A stretch of DNA of 64,000 nt from Panaeolus papilionaceus. Taxonomy: Eukaryota > Basidiomycota > Agaricomycetes > Agaricales. Positions 1 through 13,474 of the stretch are shown here, piece by piece; position 1 is the first letter of the stretch; each line of letters opens with the position of its first letter. The stretch lies in assembly GCA_015501605.1 (NCBI GenBank), contig JADNRZ010000017.1, positions 496,001 to 560,000 on the forward strand, written 5' to 3'. The translations under genes and the position numbers were made by a program. The notes below the pieces were generated by a model. That model did no database searches, had not been told where the DNA came from, and worked only from the letters and a program-made list of their open reading frames with translations.

Positions 1-2335
1 CATATCGACCAATGTTATTGGGTGTCTTCCAATCGTTCATGGTACCATTCCAGTAGTAGGTGGATAGTCGATCGCCCTGTCCACAGATATGGATAGGATC
101 TCCGGGGCATGGAGTATTGCACTCTGATTCGTCGCCAAAGACACCGTTGTTATTGGTGACATCTGTGATATCACCGCAGTCTAGAGCGCATCGTTAAGTT
201 CACAGAAGACCTCTTCATGTTGTCGACTTACAGCATTCTTGACCAAACTGTCACGACAAAGAGAAAATCAGGGTCGGCTTCTCACTACAAAACGAAGTTG
301 ACTCACCTCGACACCAGAAGCGGGGTAACCGAAGGCGGCACATTGATTCATACAAGCCGTCGCGGAGTTATTACCTATCCATATAATTTGATTTGGGAAC
401 ATCTTGCCTTGAGCGGGTTCCCTACTTAGATGTCAGAAACAGAGTGAAGCAGAGCCACGATAACCACCATACCGCAAGCAGCCTTGGTAAACCCATTGAC
501 CCGGAAGGCCTGTAGTTTGAGTTGTTGGGACAGGGAGCGCCACGATTGCCGTCGAAGAGTAGACAGACATCCTGTTGGGTCCACCACAAGCCTCGCTAGA
601 GGAACTGTCAATATAAGTAAAGCTTTTGATGCGGTGTGTTTCCTACGTCGTGTTTCCAGCACACCCCATGCTACAGTCGTTTTGATTTGTGGCAAGAGCT
701 GCACCATTGACGAGGGAGTTACCGCAGTCTAAATGAAAATATAAGTCGAAGCGTTAATAACAAGTCGTAAAGCTGCTTACAGCATTCGTCTGCGAATTCA
801 CTGCCTGCAACAGTAAAGTTCTGGGCGGCGCAAGCACCGACACAGGACTCAATAGTGTTCGATTGAGAACCGGGGAGTTGAAGAGTGAAGATACGGCCAT
901 GGGCGTTATCACTATCACCTAGTTTAGTGAAACGAGATAATGAACAATGGATGACGCGACTCACACCCAGCATGCGTTGTATGCCCAGCCAGTTGGAAGA
1001 CGATTTGGTTCAAGAACAGGGAAGACGCTGCTGGGGCCACCTCCGCCACCACCACCTCCGCCTCCTCCACCATTCTGAGATGGGAGATTGGTACCAGTGT
1101 AATGATAAGCATTGAGCCTGTTTGGACCACCGCAGAACTCCTGGGGGTTACCCTCACAGACCATGTTGCAATCGCCATCTGGGGTTGATGCACCTCCGTT
1201 AATGATCGCATTACCGCAGACTAAACAGAAAAGGTTTAATAAAACAATAAAGCTGGCTCATGTTATGAAATAACTGACAGCATTGACTAGAAGCGAGAAG
1301 AGCAGAATTTAATATTAGCCAATATGATCAATAACACGACAGGACTCACTCTGTAAACTCGGCACCAGCAAAGGGGAAGCCTAAGTTGAAACAGGCTGTC
1401 GTACATGATTCGATGGTGACAGGTCCGTCAGTGTCGACACCTACGGGGATTGTTCGACCTCCACCGTTGACATTATCGCTGTTTATAGGGTAAAAGGATT
1501 AAAAAAACATGAGGATTAGGGAAAACCATATTAGATGGTGGTACGAAATCAAACTTCGACAGTGACTTGTCACGAACCTAATGCAACCGAGCGACTGCCA
1601 ATCACCGACACTGGGAACGATGGTGGGTGGGGCTGGTGGGGTTTCACCATTCCAGAACAAATTCAGACGGTTGCCAGCACCACATGGTTCAGTGCTGGCA
1701 CCTGCACAGGCCATGTTGCAGTCCGTCGAAGGTGCATTACTCCAACCATTATCGAGGTTATTTCCACAAACTATCGACGAAAATAGCAAGATTCGAGAAC
1801 GAGGAAAAAAGAGGGACTTGTAAGCGGCGTTTAGGCTCAACAAACAGAAGTTGGGAACTTACAGCATTCAGCCTAAATAGAGAATAATCGTGATGGAGAA
1901 GGCGGGCCGAGGACACGGTCAACGATGTCAAGCAGCACAAAAAAATCAACCAAGACTCACGCCAAATTCGACACCTGCGTAGATGAAGTCCCTCGCGTCA
2001 CAGAAGGAAATGCAATTTTCGATTGACATTTGGTTGTTGGCCGTGTTGGCACCATTCAAAGTACGACCACCAACATTATCACTACACGTTGCAACCAACA
2101 AGATGGTTCAAGTGAGTAAGGATCCGAGGTAGAGAGATGATTCGAAGCATACGTTATACATCCTTGAGATGTCCAGGGGCTAGGAAGGGTGCTCGGGATT
2201 GTCAGTTGTGCGCGAGAAGCCTGGTGTAAGATGTGTGATCAGCAATGTGTTTGTCTTGGACGACGCGTTCTCGACGCGACTAACCTGAAGCAGCGACAGA
2301 GCTACCGCCACCGAGAGTGTGTTGAGGACTCTCAT
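1..2335 (-). CDS. Multi-WSC-domain secreted protein (3' end beyond window)
   Basis: Fourteen exons give one open frame of about 497 residues that continues off the left edge: 2285-2335, 2153-2220, 1961-2081, 1863-1872, 1578-1770, 1350-1478, 1279-1286, 965-1220, 781-911, 647-728, 473-604, 307-421, 232-247 and 1-180. Residues 1-17 look like a signal peptide. Four WSC domains follow, each with the usual GC(x)n...C...C...EC(F/Y)CG...C...C.G...CGG.NRL cysteine pattern. A glycine-rich linker of 12 glycines lies between WSC2 and WSC3. WSC domains are known as carbohydrate-binding or wall-sensor modules; an enzymatic or transmembrane C-terminus, if present, lies outside the window. All splice phases agree, including three micro-exons of 10, 8 and 16 nt. 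The start was chosen because it directly precedes the hydrophobic leader, 64 nt downstream of a TATATAAA. Confidence 0.86.
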
Positions 2336-2398
2336 TCCGAAATCCAAATGAAGACAAAGGAAGAGGGGTTGAAGAGCATTACAAGGGGGATAAAAGAG

Positions 2399-2406
2399 TT
2401 TATATA
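2399..2406 (-). promoter_or_regulatory. TATA box of the WSC gene
   Basis: TATATAAA read on the minus strand, 64 nt upstream of the chosen ATG at 2335. Confidence 0.5.
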
Positions 2407-2409
2407 CCA

Positions 2410-5400
2410 AGCGCTGGATCGCGTTCCGAGATCTGGACCGGAAGGTTAGTGCCTGGATAACCTCTTCTTTCCTTGACGGGATGAGGGTAAGGACCCGTCC
2501 GCAGACGACCACACATTGACACACTTACACACCTCATACAGTAATTTACACACTATTTTTGCCAAGATACATCATAAGGGTGCCTTCGTTTGGGCACAGA
2601 TTACGTCGTACCCCCTGGTTTATTTTACCAGCCATCGGAAACTAGATAAAATCTGCGGCAGACCACCGGTGTTCACGCAGACATTCATATTTCACCATGA
2701 CAAAAATCCACAAATGGGGGAAAATCCTATTCCGAAGAAGAAATAACAGAAACTGATGAATCTGTCTTCAAGTCATCCTTGTCCATTTATGTCGACACTC
2801 CAACCGAGGGCTTCGAAGGAAGATGATCCATATATCCGTCTTGAACACCTGAACCGCGCGCTCTCCTCTCCCAAGATAGTCTTCGCGTGGTATGCGAATC
2901 ATAATTATTGTGGGCCCTCATCCAACTATGCGCTGTCAACTGATGGCTGTTCGTCACCATTATTATATTCTCAGTTCGAACAGGCAACGAGGTACCTAAT
3001 GTAGAGGTCATCAAGCTTTACCTTTTTGGTCCTCTGAAATTTTGGTATTATGATCAACTAAACTGTTTGTAGCTTCAATCAACACATCAAGCAGCCTGAC
3101 TTGAACACTTCTCTGGGAATGTCCACCGACAGGGGGGACAACAGAGGGACGCTGTTCCATCTGCAACTGATCAAGGAGGACAAATCATATTGATTGATCT
3201 ACGTACGGAGCGTTCAAAGAGAGCATGTTCCTTGGCCCCTTCAACGGCGCCAGCCCCAGAGCTCAAAGGTTCTATACCCAAATGGTCAATCCGTCCAGGA
3301 TATTTTCATAACATCGCGACCCGTGCCCGGAAATCCATCGAAATCCCTAGTTCGGATGCTTTGTCGTGTTGGTTTACCCAAAGGGTGGTCAAAGGGGAAC
3401 TTTAATTCGTCAAGACGTCCACTCGTCTCCCATCCAAGAGCATCCAAGACGTCCTCCAAGAAACGTGAAATGAATGTTCTGGAGTTGACCCTTGCTGGGC
3501 CTTGTGCGTCGGGACCATATGTGATTATGGGACGCATTACGAGCGTATTGTTTGGCAAATGTTGAATAGAAATCAATGACACCGGCAAGGATCTTGATAG
3601 CAAATGAAACGACATTCTGGCAGTTCTTCTGTCGGTAACCTTTGTGTGAGACATGAGGGGGTTCGACAGATCAATTGAAAAGATAAACTGAATAATATCG
3701 ACCCTGACGATTACCACTTTTGGTGAAAAGAGAAAAAACACTTCCTCCTCAAATAAGCATGCCGACCGTTTTTATTCACGAACCTGTCACGATATGTTGC
3801 TCGGGATATCGGCAAGCAAGTAATAAATTCCCAGGCATTCGAAAGTGCGGAGGTCTTGGTTGTGGTTGGAGGGTATTCATGTGACGACCATCATTGTCCT
3901 GATGTCAAGGGAAGACATACAGTGCGAGACATGGAAGACGGGCATGGGCACATCCGCCTGTAGCGGTCTCGTCACTGAGAAGATGTTCGAGGCCACCATG
4001 ACGAGTCTTTATGATGTAACCTGGAGAAAATCCGGGTTATCGTTGTTCTTCTATCATGAAGACGGGTTGGACGTATGAAGTTCTCAATTTCAAATTGCTC
4101 TTCATTAAACGGCACAGTAAAATCCAGCGTTCCGGTTCTCAAAACCTCGGAATAAACTGTTCTATTTCACTTTCGATGCGAAAGAAAGAGCGATTTCTTG
4201 AAGAAATCGGACACACTGGTCATGCGCAGCTAGAAAAACTGAATGTGCTATAGATAAAGTGTGCCAACTTGGTCGATAAAGGCAACTCAAAGGAGCTGAA
4301 GACCTCAAATCCAGGGCAGAACCATTCATTATTGTACCTTCCTTTACCCAGAATCCAAAGCAAGTCGGGCAAATATAGAGCAGTCACCGACACCCTCGGG
4401 ATGGGAGCAGGACAATTGAGCCGACAAGCCGCCTAAAATCCATTATTCCATCCCATCTTATCAGCCTCTATCAAGCCTTAGCTCCGCCATTGCTCTTCGC
4501 AAGGTTTTCACCCCATTATTTCGACGTCTGTGAGGACAAGTGGCTGAGGCGGTGCGAGATAATTGATTCCGCCACCACGCATTTCAATGTCTTTCACTTG
4601 CCGCTTTGGCAACAACTTCCTCAAGCAGAACAGAGTTTTGCTTTCATGGGAAGTCAATCTCAATCTCGGGGTTAAACGTTATCGAGCGAACGCACGTTCC
4701 GATAGCTTGTACGTACCACTTTGTCGCCCCCACCAGCATCAAGCATCACGGGGTCCGAAGACAAACGCCAGGACGAGATATTAATAACATCTGAGCTCAT
4801 CCCATCTGATCCTCAAGCGAAAAACCCTTGAGGCGGCTATGGGCATTGGCGATCCGAGTCGTCTTTGTCGAGTTCCTCCTTCCGAAAGGTAAAACAGCTT
4901 TTAATTTCGTACGCTGTATGTAATGTATCCGGCTTATACAAATACGCTCCTCACGGCCGAGCCTTCAGTGTGGCTTCTTCGACTCGCTTTGCTGGCAGCT
5001 TAAGCTTGGAAAACGGGCCATCGATTAAAGAAAGTGAAGATGGAGTCAAAAGTATGTACTAGTGATCCTTCGCATGTCCGATGTCGGCACAGAACGTCGC
5101 CGTATGCTTCTATAAAAATCTCTTTGTGATAGATGGCCCTTTGTCTTGAGTCGAAAACAGCTCTTTTGAAAGGGGCAGGTGATGGTCGGAATCACAAACC
5201 GGGGTTAACAATAATCCAAGATGTATCTTCATGCAATTGAATCCGCGCCATGTCGAAAGGGATCATGATTCACTCGTGAAAATGAAATCGATGGGTCATC
5301 CAAATTTACCTGGCGTTTGCTGGGGGGTACGCAGCAGTCCTTGGTTGAGTATGTGCCATGTCCGTTCCGAAAGATGATCTGACGTATCTATCAATCCATC

Positions 5401-7860
5401 AAGAACATTCTCTGAAGACGATAAGTAATCTTCCACTGACCCCCTTCATCATGAAGATGGGTTGTTCCGTTTTCTCAGTCTCCTTGTCCGAAGGGAAGAA
5501 AAAGACAAACAGGCTGACCAGGTCGAGATATGGCCATTGGCAGTGAGAACAGCAGGTTGTCAAGGGTTGAAAAAAAAGCCAGACGATGATCAGTTAAACT
5601 TGGAAGAAGTTTGACTGTTCATTGAAATCGCTGGGAGCGCCGGCACGCAAGACGAAAATGGACCTCGCGGTAACTTCTTTCTGTGTATTTTCTGTGCATT
5701 TTGGACAGCGAGAAGCGTTCTCTGAGCAATTTTTGAAACGCACGTCCCACCCCAAAATTTCCATAATAGTGGGTTCGAGATACTGGTCATAATGAACTGA
5801 ATAACTATCGGGTTGAGCCTGAGGTGCTTGTGCGGAGGTTTTCTCGTCCTGATATGCGCCCTTGTAAATTTGTTGATACCTACATGAAGAAATGCACAGA
5901 GAACGGCGATAGCAAGGATATAATCTGAGAGACCTTCAAGTTCGTAATGATGAGCAGAGGCGAATATCGGGTAAAGCAAGGCGCATGGGGGGGTCGTTGT
6001 CGGTGGAAACCTTGGGATGAAGCACGCATGTCCACGCCGACTCGAGAGTAGAATTTCATTACACGGTTCTCACGCCGTTTTCAATTTTAGCACTCGAATG
6101 GTTTGCCCCCTCTGCTCTCTGTCTGGAGATATCTAGAAATATCCTTGATAAATGGTAGAGGTCTTGACTGATAAGAGGAACAGTATTCCATAATAAGTCG
6201 CTTTGCATAAAATTATCATAGCTTTAAAAATAGTCATTTCTGGTCAATTATGGACTGCACCCATATGTGTCACTTGGCTTTACCTACCTGAACACCGGTC
6301 GAGGTCTGTGTGAACGTCTGTACAGGCGTGAATGTCTAATTAACCCAGATCCCATGTGAACAGGATGATCAAGAGATGACTGTGGGATTCAAGATTTTAA
6401 GCACCCATGGAGAGACCTCGGTTAGATGGTGGAGGTTTTCAATTGATAACATCGAGGCTGTACCGTCCTCTAAAATCAGAGCCTGACCCAGTCCTGGATT
6501 AAAATAATTCATTTAAGGTTCTCGTGAGCGCTTGCGGAGTCAAAATTACGGCTCGAGCTGCAGAATCAAGCCGGCTAGGCATGGTCAATTTATGAACTTT
6601 ATTTTGTCGCATTTTGATGGTCAGTTTCGAAACGCCAGATTTTGGTTCGAAATTCCCTATGTACGATTAAAATGCACCTCATCAGTGAAGATCGTCGTTT
6701 GTGCAATTCTGTTCAACTTTTTGTACCTCACCCCGGAACCGTGGTGCGAAGGGCACAACTTGACCAGCTTATTCACGACGTACATCATCCGGAAATTATA
6801 TACCTTTATGTTTGTAGTAATTCATAGATACACGATGAGGGGTAGGTTAATGCATTCAATTACGTTGGACGGGGGCCGAGACATTCATTCTGGACAACGG
6901 AGGTTCATTGAATTGCAACGAACCGCTCATGTCATTTGACCTTTTCCCCACGGAAGATATTCGAACATCGCCTATAAGGAGACGCAGAATTGGGAACATC
7001 GAAAGACAAAGCGGTTGTACTGTTGAGTGTCAGAGTCCGTAATTGCAGGGTTATGATATATGAAAGAAAAAATTGACGTATCTATCGCGGGATGTGTTGA
7101 TTCAAAGCATTGTTTTCTAGAACACCAATTCAAATGGCACACCTGACCCCCCTGCACGAGGCTCACACCCACAAATAGGATGAGGGACTTATTTTTGTTT
7201 GGAAGATTCTGAGGCACAAACTGACCCCCCAAAGCACAGACAAAGATGACTTTGTACCTGCTTCAGCTTGACGGCAGATTAAAAAGTTTCATCGAATGGA
7301 ATGGTAGGTAAACACAATGAACTATCTTATCCTTGACCCTGCAAATGTTCAAAAACTCTAAAAGAAAGCAAAGTTCGGGAGGGAAGACGACAAGACCCCT
7401 GGTGCGGGGTGTCAGGGGATGCTTTCGGTAACTCCCGCAAAGTTTGGCTCTGACACAGAAATTGTCGGAGAACGATAAGTGATAAAATGAAGATTTAATG
7501 AGAATAAAATCACTAATTGACAAGTTTAAAATCAAGGCATGATTTTATATTATATTAGTTAGAGTCTCGTAATTTTTTCATAATTTCTTACAATTTTTTA
7601 AATGATAAATGTTCAAGTGGTGGTTGCGGCATGCCAAACAAAGACAGAGTGAGTTCGCGGTCGGGGTCCAAATCAAACACACTGCGCTCTCACAAATTTC
7701 TCCTCCGCACGATTTACACTGCAAGGTAAGCCAACTTTAAATGCATCAAAAACTCTAATAACCTTCTCCATCATAACCTTCTTTTTCACTCCCCTGTTGC
7801 CTCGTCGTCGTCGCCAACGATGATCTCCCTTCTTTTTGTTCATCTTATCCATCAGTCGTC
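2410..7860. other. Gene-poor stretch, no supportable gene
   Basis: About 5.4 kb between the WSC gene and the WOPR regulator. Short ORFs occur (for example 3286-3741 minus, 5590-5979 minus, 6532-6939 plus). None shows a recognisable motif, a signal peptide with splice continuity, or a neighbour that would extend it. The part from about 6.1 to 7.6 kb is AT-rich. I see no terminal repeats or transposase motif. Decayed coding DNA is possible but not demonstrated. Confidence 0.4.
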
Positions 7861-9668
7861 ATGTCTGCCGGCCAGCAGTCTTCATCCCAGCAGGCAGCAA
7901 GTTGGACGGAGCCCCCATGGTCGGGATGGATAGAGACAACCGGCGACGCTCTGCTTATCCTTGAGGCTGCGAAGCGTGGTATCATTCCCAGAGTCACTCG
8001 ACGACTCGTAGATTCAGAGAGGAAAATGATAATGTCTGGATCAGTGTTTGTTTTTGAGGAGGAAGAAAGCGGCATCAGGCGTTGGACCGATGGTTTCTAT
8101 TGGAGTCCAAGCAGAATATTGGGCAACTTTCTGCTTTATCGTGAGACGGACAAGCGTAGTGCTGCTCATAGAGGTGGCCGAGCAGACATTGACATGTCCG
8201 ATGTCAATGAAGCCACAAGAGTCGAAGGTCATTCACTCAGTCGCCCAAGGGCCGATAGCTCTGCAATGGGTGTAGATAGACATCGCGAAAGGAATCTGGT
8301 AGGCAGTCTTACCAATACCTACAAGTTCAAGCCCGATGGTCTCATGAAGAAGGTTTGTTGTATGTTGTTCCCACCGTGCACACCCGACTCACCCATTTAT
8401 ATTCTCCATAGACCTTTTCTCTTACCATCAACGGTGTTGCTCAGCATCTTATATCATATTACAAGGTTGAAGATGTTGAGAGTGGTCGTCTACGCTCACC
8501 ATCGTCTCTACCAGAGCTTTCGTCACTTGATATCAGTCCAGAATATCTCGATAAAACTCACTTCAGAAATCCACCCAAAGTCGAGATAGGCGTCGATGGT
8601 ATCCCTCGCTATCGTGGTGAGGCAGATGATATTGATACATCGCCCAACCCAACATCGCCCTTTTCTCCTAGTGCATGCACCATTCTCAGTCCACCAGAGC
8701 CAAAGCGTGGTAACACCAGGAACAGATTCGAGCCGTATAGGCCGAAACGTCCAAGGAAAAATACCCAAGACTCTCAGCCTGACAGCAACACCCCCCCTGC
8801 AGAATCTCCCATCGCAACAAACTCAACAATTCCTACTCAAACAAACGTCCAATACCCAAATCCCAGTGGTTCCAGTTCAGTTGTCCCAACCCCGCCTCCG
8901 CAAACCCCAACACCTCAACATTACCCGCCTTACGGTATTCCAGCATACTACCCTCCTTATGGCCATCCTCCACCCCCCGGAGCTGTATATGGACATCTTC
9001 CACCGAGTAACGGAGTTGGGGTGACCTATCTTCCACCACCCGTGCCCGGATCGACTGCTTCACCTCCATTGGTGCAACACCCTCAAGGATCAATGCAGCA
9101 GCATCAACCTATGTACACCGCTGCACAACCACCACCAGGCCCAGGCAGTGTCCCTGTTCCTTATACTTATCCGGGGTACCCCCCACCTCCCCATCCACAA
9201 TCGTCAGGCGTAGCGGTCGCTACGTCCGCACCAGAGGTGCATGGCAGTAATCCATCGCAAATATCCGGCCTCGCAGCAGCAGCGCCGCCACAACCCCAAG
9301 CAGTCACTGCTCAACAACCACAATCTGGTGCAGTGATGCCTTTGGGTCCCCCGCAACACCCGCTTCATCATGGGCAACCTGGTCAACCTTCACCGTATTA
9401 TCATCCATATTACGCTGCACCACCGCCCACGCATCCTTATCCCGCTCCGTATCAATGGCCTGCTCCATTCTACGCTCATATGCACCAGCCCCCACCTGGT
9501 GTGATGCCTCCTACCCATCCAACCCAGTCTCCTTACCTGATGGTCGGTGCAGTGAGTGCGTCTCCCATCTCACCAGCAGCCCTACCATCTCCAGTGGGCG
9601 GGCTTGATATGAGTAATCAAAGAAAGGAGAATTCTAGAGCGACCGAGTCCCCAGGCGATGTTACTTGA
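7861..9668 (+). CDS. Gti1/Pac2 (WOPR-domain) transcription factor
   Basis: Two exons, 7861-8352 and 8412-9668, split by a 59-nt intron, give 582 residues. Residues about 20-100 match the first WOPR half: GWIETTGDALLILEA, then a basic VTRRLVDSERK stretch, then RRWTDG..WSPSRILGNFL.YRE. Residues about 151-188 match the second half (TYKFKPDGLMKK, FSLTINGVAQHLISYYKVEDV). The intron falls inside the second half. Known family members (Wor1, Ryp1, Sge1, Gti1, Pac2) are DNA-binding regulators of morphological switching, nutrient response and effector expression. The C-terminal 350 residues are low-complexity and rich in Pro, Gln, Tyr and His, as is common for these regulators. It probably acts in the nucleus. 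The ATG opens the family-typical short N-terminus. Which WOPR subfamily it belongs to is not resolved. Confidence 0.95.
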
Positions 9669-10720
9669 TCTTTTAATCCTCTGCCTTCTGCCTCTTTCCC
9701 TTCTCGGTGTATTTCTGTCTCAACGCTCCATTCCTTTGCAAGAGCATTTTTGCTTGGTATTTTTCGGTCTGTTGTCCCACTAATCTTGATATTCTTTCTT
9801 TGCTCCTCAACCCTATGTAGCTTTCCCCTTTGCTGTCTCGTTGATATCCCTTCCCTTTTGTTTTCTATACTCTGGCTGTTTTCTGTATATATGTCGATCC
9901 TCCTTGTCTTCCAATGCACACACGCACATCACTATGCCCCTATTTCTTGTTCCTTCTTAGTTCCCTCCCCTTCCGTTGTCTCGCCTGCATCAGTTGCTAC
10001 CACTCGTCTTCAATTCCCATTACCATGCATCGTTCATGGTCGTTCTGTAATTATTCGTGCATGGCACTTGTGTCTGCATCATTCTCGCACCAGCGTGTTT
10101 TTGTCTATTTAATCTTCTCTTCGCCTGTACCATATTATGTTTTCACCCTCCAATAGCTCGTGTTTCGCAATACGCTAGCTTTTTCCACTTTTTTCTTTTT
10201 TGGGATTTACAGCCCCACTCCTCCCCCCTTTTCAGCCTTTCCATTCTATATTTAGCCGCCTCCTTGGGCAGAAACATCCTTCGCCTCTGGACTTCCTCGT
10301 TACCTTCTCAAACTAGCAACTATTGGTTGACTCTTATCGGTCTACCTCCACGCCAAACCTTTTTGAATCAGAATTCAAAGAGAATCAAAGACAACAAAGA
10401 TACCAAGATAATTGAATTAATGAAGCCAACTCCAAGCGCAATGTTGCTTCGTGAAAGCCGAATCAAATTCATTCAAATACCCCCACAAAGTTCCAAGCAC
10501 AACCACAAGCACCAACTAGCCTTATCTGCTATCTGCTATCTGCTATATCACAACGCCACTCTCTCATCGACTCTTCAACCCGTCATCTCTTCAAGCAATC
10601 CATTTACTCTAAGTTGAATTCAATGCCATCCCTTCTCCATCCTATCCCACCCCCGCTATCCAAACATCATACCGGCTCATTCTTCCGCGGAGACAATGTC
10701 CGCCTTACACTTTCCCCTAT
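9669..10720 (+). other. Pyrimidine-rich tract downstream of the WOPR gene
   Basis: Roughly 1 kb with strong C+T bias on the plus strand, following the stop codon. The open frames in it (such as 10057-10617) are Phe/Leu/Ser/Cys-rich products of the base bias and show no family motif. It could be a long 3' UTR or a CT-rich promoter/leader of an unrecognised transcript. Confidence 0.4.
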
Positions 10721-13474
10721 CTTTTGACTTCATGTGCGCCATTTTCCAGGACTAATGGCCATTGTACACTCTTAGACCCGTGTTTTACTATCCCCCAGTT
10801 CATCGAGGATGGAAAAAGACGCATATATTTACAAATTGTCTCTATTGTTACGTGCGTTTTGTTCAAGAGCCTATACTTGAATAGAAACTTGCACCCTTTT
10901 TTTCTTAACTCTTGCGCATTCTAAGGGTTTCTGCACCGGCCTCCCTCTTTTTTTTCGATGACCATCGTGACAGGTTCAGACACGTCAAATCTCACTATCG
11001 GCGCCCAAGGGAGTCTTACAAGATTCAACGCTAGCTTCGAAGTTATTTCAAGCCACTGGGTCCCTCAGTGTTATCTTGTGGTTTAATATGCACTCTGGGA
11101 ACCGGGACATGTGGTCAGGTCATAACTTATCCTGCCGCTGAGCCATTTCGATAATTCGTGCTTGTGGCTGCTGCTTCAAGTTCAAGCGAATTAGTTCCAT
11201 TATTGTGTCGCAGTATAATTGAGCACTTGCATTTAAACGACCGGGGACACCCCTCCTCGAAAGTATTACTTACCATTCTCTACCCAGATTATGTCTGCCA
11301 TTCACATGAAACCTTCAACCAACGTCGTCCTATCAGTCATTCCTGATGTTTCAATCCGGCCTAGATGGACGTGCCAGCCAGTGTTTTGACATGGACGTGT
11401 ACCTAGATGGTCGCGATGGAGTGCAGAAGGACTGGAAATGTTTTTCGCGTCTGTCAGACTAGCTATCTTTAGACTCGACAAAATGGTGTGTGCCTCGCTA
11501 ATTTTAAATCCACCCGCCGTACTTCTGATTCCAGCAGATGAGGAAACCACAAGCGCAATAACCGGGGAACGCTGCATGATACACTCGGGTGTTCCTGAGC
11601 TTGTTTTAGAGCTCCAAAAGGAGATTTCGCGCCTATCTGCAGCTTTCATTAAAGTCGCCCATCCGTTGCGGTTACAAAGCGACGCTCCCTTGTGTCCTAC
11701 CAAACCATTATCTGAATCTCAAAAAATCGACGATCCCGAAAACTTTGTGCGTGACTTGAAAATATATTCCTGGGTGGCTAATCGCCGCAAATAGTCATGA
11801 CCTAGCCTTACAGTATGCTGCCAGGTCAGTTGTGGCCAACCAACTTGACCTCAAACTTGCTCAGCATGTTGTTCGTGCTCACGCCGCTCCGCCAAACCAT
11901 GCATTAACAATATCTGCAATTATTTAAAGTGTGTTGTGGCCCGTCAAAGTATCCTGTTAGATCGACACCCTTCGAACAAGCAGGATCATGATCAACAGGC
12001 CCCCTTATACTTCGAGATATCATTTGAACTTATACATCGATATCACGCACAAGCTTGGACAGTGCCACCTCGTCCCTTTTTTATTCTCTCGAGCATCTCA
12101 CTTTGGATCAACCCATTGAACAGATGATTGGTGAATCATTCCACAAGACGACAGCCGTGTTGGACCCACCGCTGTTTAGACACCCCTAGCACCTTGTAGC
12201 TTCTTCGCAAGCTTACTACATCGCCCAAGACGCCCTCTACCACAGACTAGATCAATCCCTCCCACAGAGTCACCGTCATGTCCACTTACCAGCGTTTCAG
12301 TATCCAAGTGACAGTCCATTTATCCTCCCCTTCAACCTCCCCTTTGCGCTCTTCTGATGGGCATTCAATTCTTCAAGCCCCAGATTCAATCAGACTTGAC
12401 GTTGAACAGCTCTATATGCGGCTGTTAAACAATTCTCGACAAGTACGATGTGTTGTCACATCAAAGGCCTGAACGTCGAGAACATGGCTCTTGACTTGCA
12501 TAAGCATTGGCGGCTTTCTTCCATTACTTCTAAGATGCAGAATGCCGAAGCAATGTCGATTTATCCGTAGCACGACGCGGTGGTCGTAGTATCTTCGCTT
12601 TGTGGCGCTCTCATGTCTTCATTCTGAACACTGTCGAAGGCTTCTTGAGGCTCCGGCGTGAGATACAGGTTCGTCTGCGCATCCTAAGCCTCCTCGTGTG
12701 ACTTCCATGTGGCAGGGGGTTAACCATTTGAATTATTCTAATGTGATTTCCTTCTACTAAAGTGGTTTTCAACTATCTTCATGTCACGGAACACGGAACC
12801 GTAGGCTGGATATTTTGTTGATGACGGTCTTAGACTTTCAACCTCCTTTATCGATTATCCTTCAAGTTGATGATACTTACGAATTCTATCCAACGGTAGA
12901 AAACAGGTCTAGGTCACCCCTCGCTAAACCGGGCATCTGTATTACTGGGCATCACGCTTTCGGAAACTGGCGTTGAAGAAGTCCGGGTAAATTATGGTAA
13001 ACTAGCCTGCAGCAGCCACGAAACGCAATAGCATAGATTCCATTGACTCATGACGCATGGCTATCGAAGCCCTCGTCCACTTCTTTTGCCGCAATATCGA
13101 CTTGGCCAGCTATCTAAGGGTGTTGTATTCATCTGTAGCTACTATCTACAGCCCCTTTATAACTCGTGCTTTCTCTACGAACATTCGAATCACAGTTACG
13201 AGTCAAAGATAGATCGAAGAGGCACAAGCCGTTCTGCAATTGTTTTATTGAATAGACCGTAAATCACATTGCACATATCAATCGTCAGCAAGACTCGAGC
13301 ATATCCCCGCAGCGTAACGAGATACATAAAGTGCGTGTGCACCACTGTACATAATACCTCCAGATTTCTGCATCCAAACCTTTCTCCAGTTGGCCCTTCA
13401 AGTTCTTAATCTCGCAAGCCGATTAGCGCTTTGTATGTTTTGGAGCTTAGACCCTTGAAATAGAGACCCCGGCA
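10721..13474. other. No gene supported
   Basis: Only short ORFs (for example 11438-11794 plus, 12278-12472 plus) with no recognised motif, signal peptide or splice-linked extension. Confidence 0.35.

Noticed and set aside
3286..3741. 151-codon minus-strand ORF, and an overlapping plus-strand ORF
   Set aside because: No recognisable family, no signal peptide and both strands equally open; cannot be supported as a gene.
3785..3955. Open plus-strand stretch reading SRYVARDIG...VLVVVGGYSCDDHHC
   Set aside because: Looks protein-like but stops quickly, has no in-frame start or splice continuation, and I could not tie it to a family. Possibly a relic.
6532..6939. 135-codon plus-strand ORF
   Set aside because: No motif, AT-rich surroundings, no extension.
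10057..10617. 186-codon plus-strand ORF in the CT-rich tract
   Set aside because: Composition is a by-product of the pyrimidine bias (Phe, Leu, Ser, Cys); no motif, homologous neighbour or splice-linked extension.
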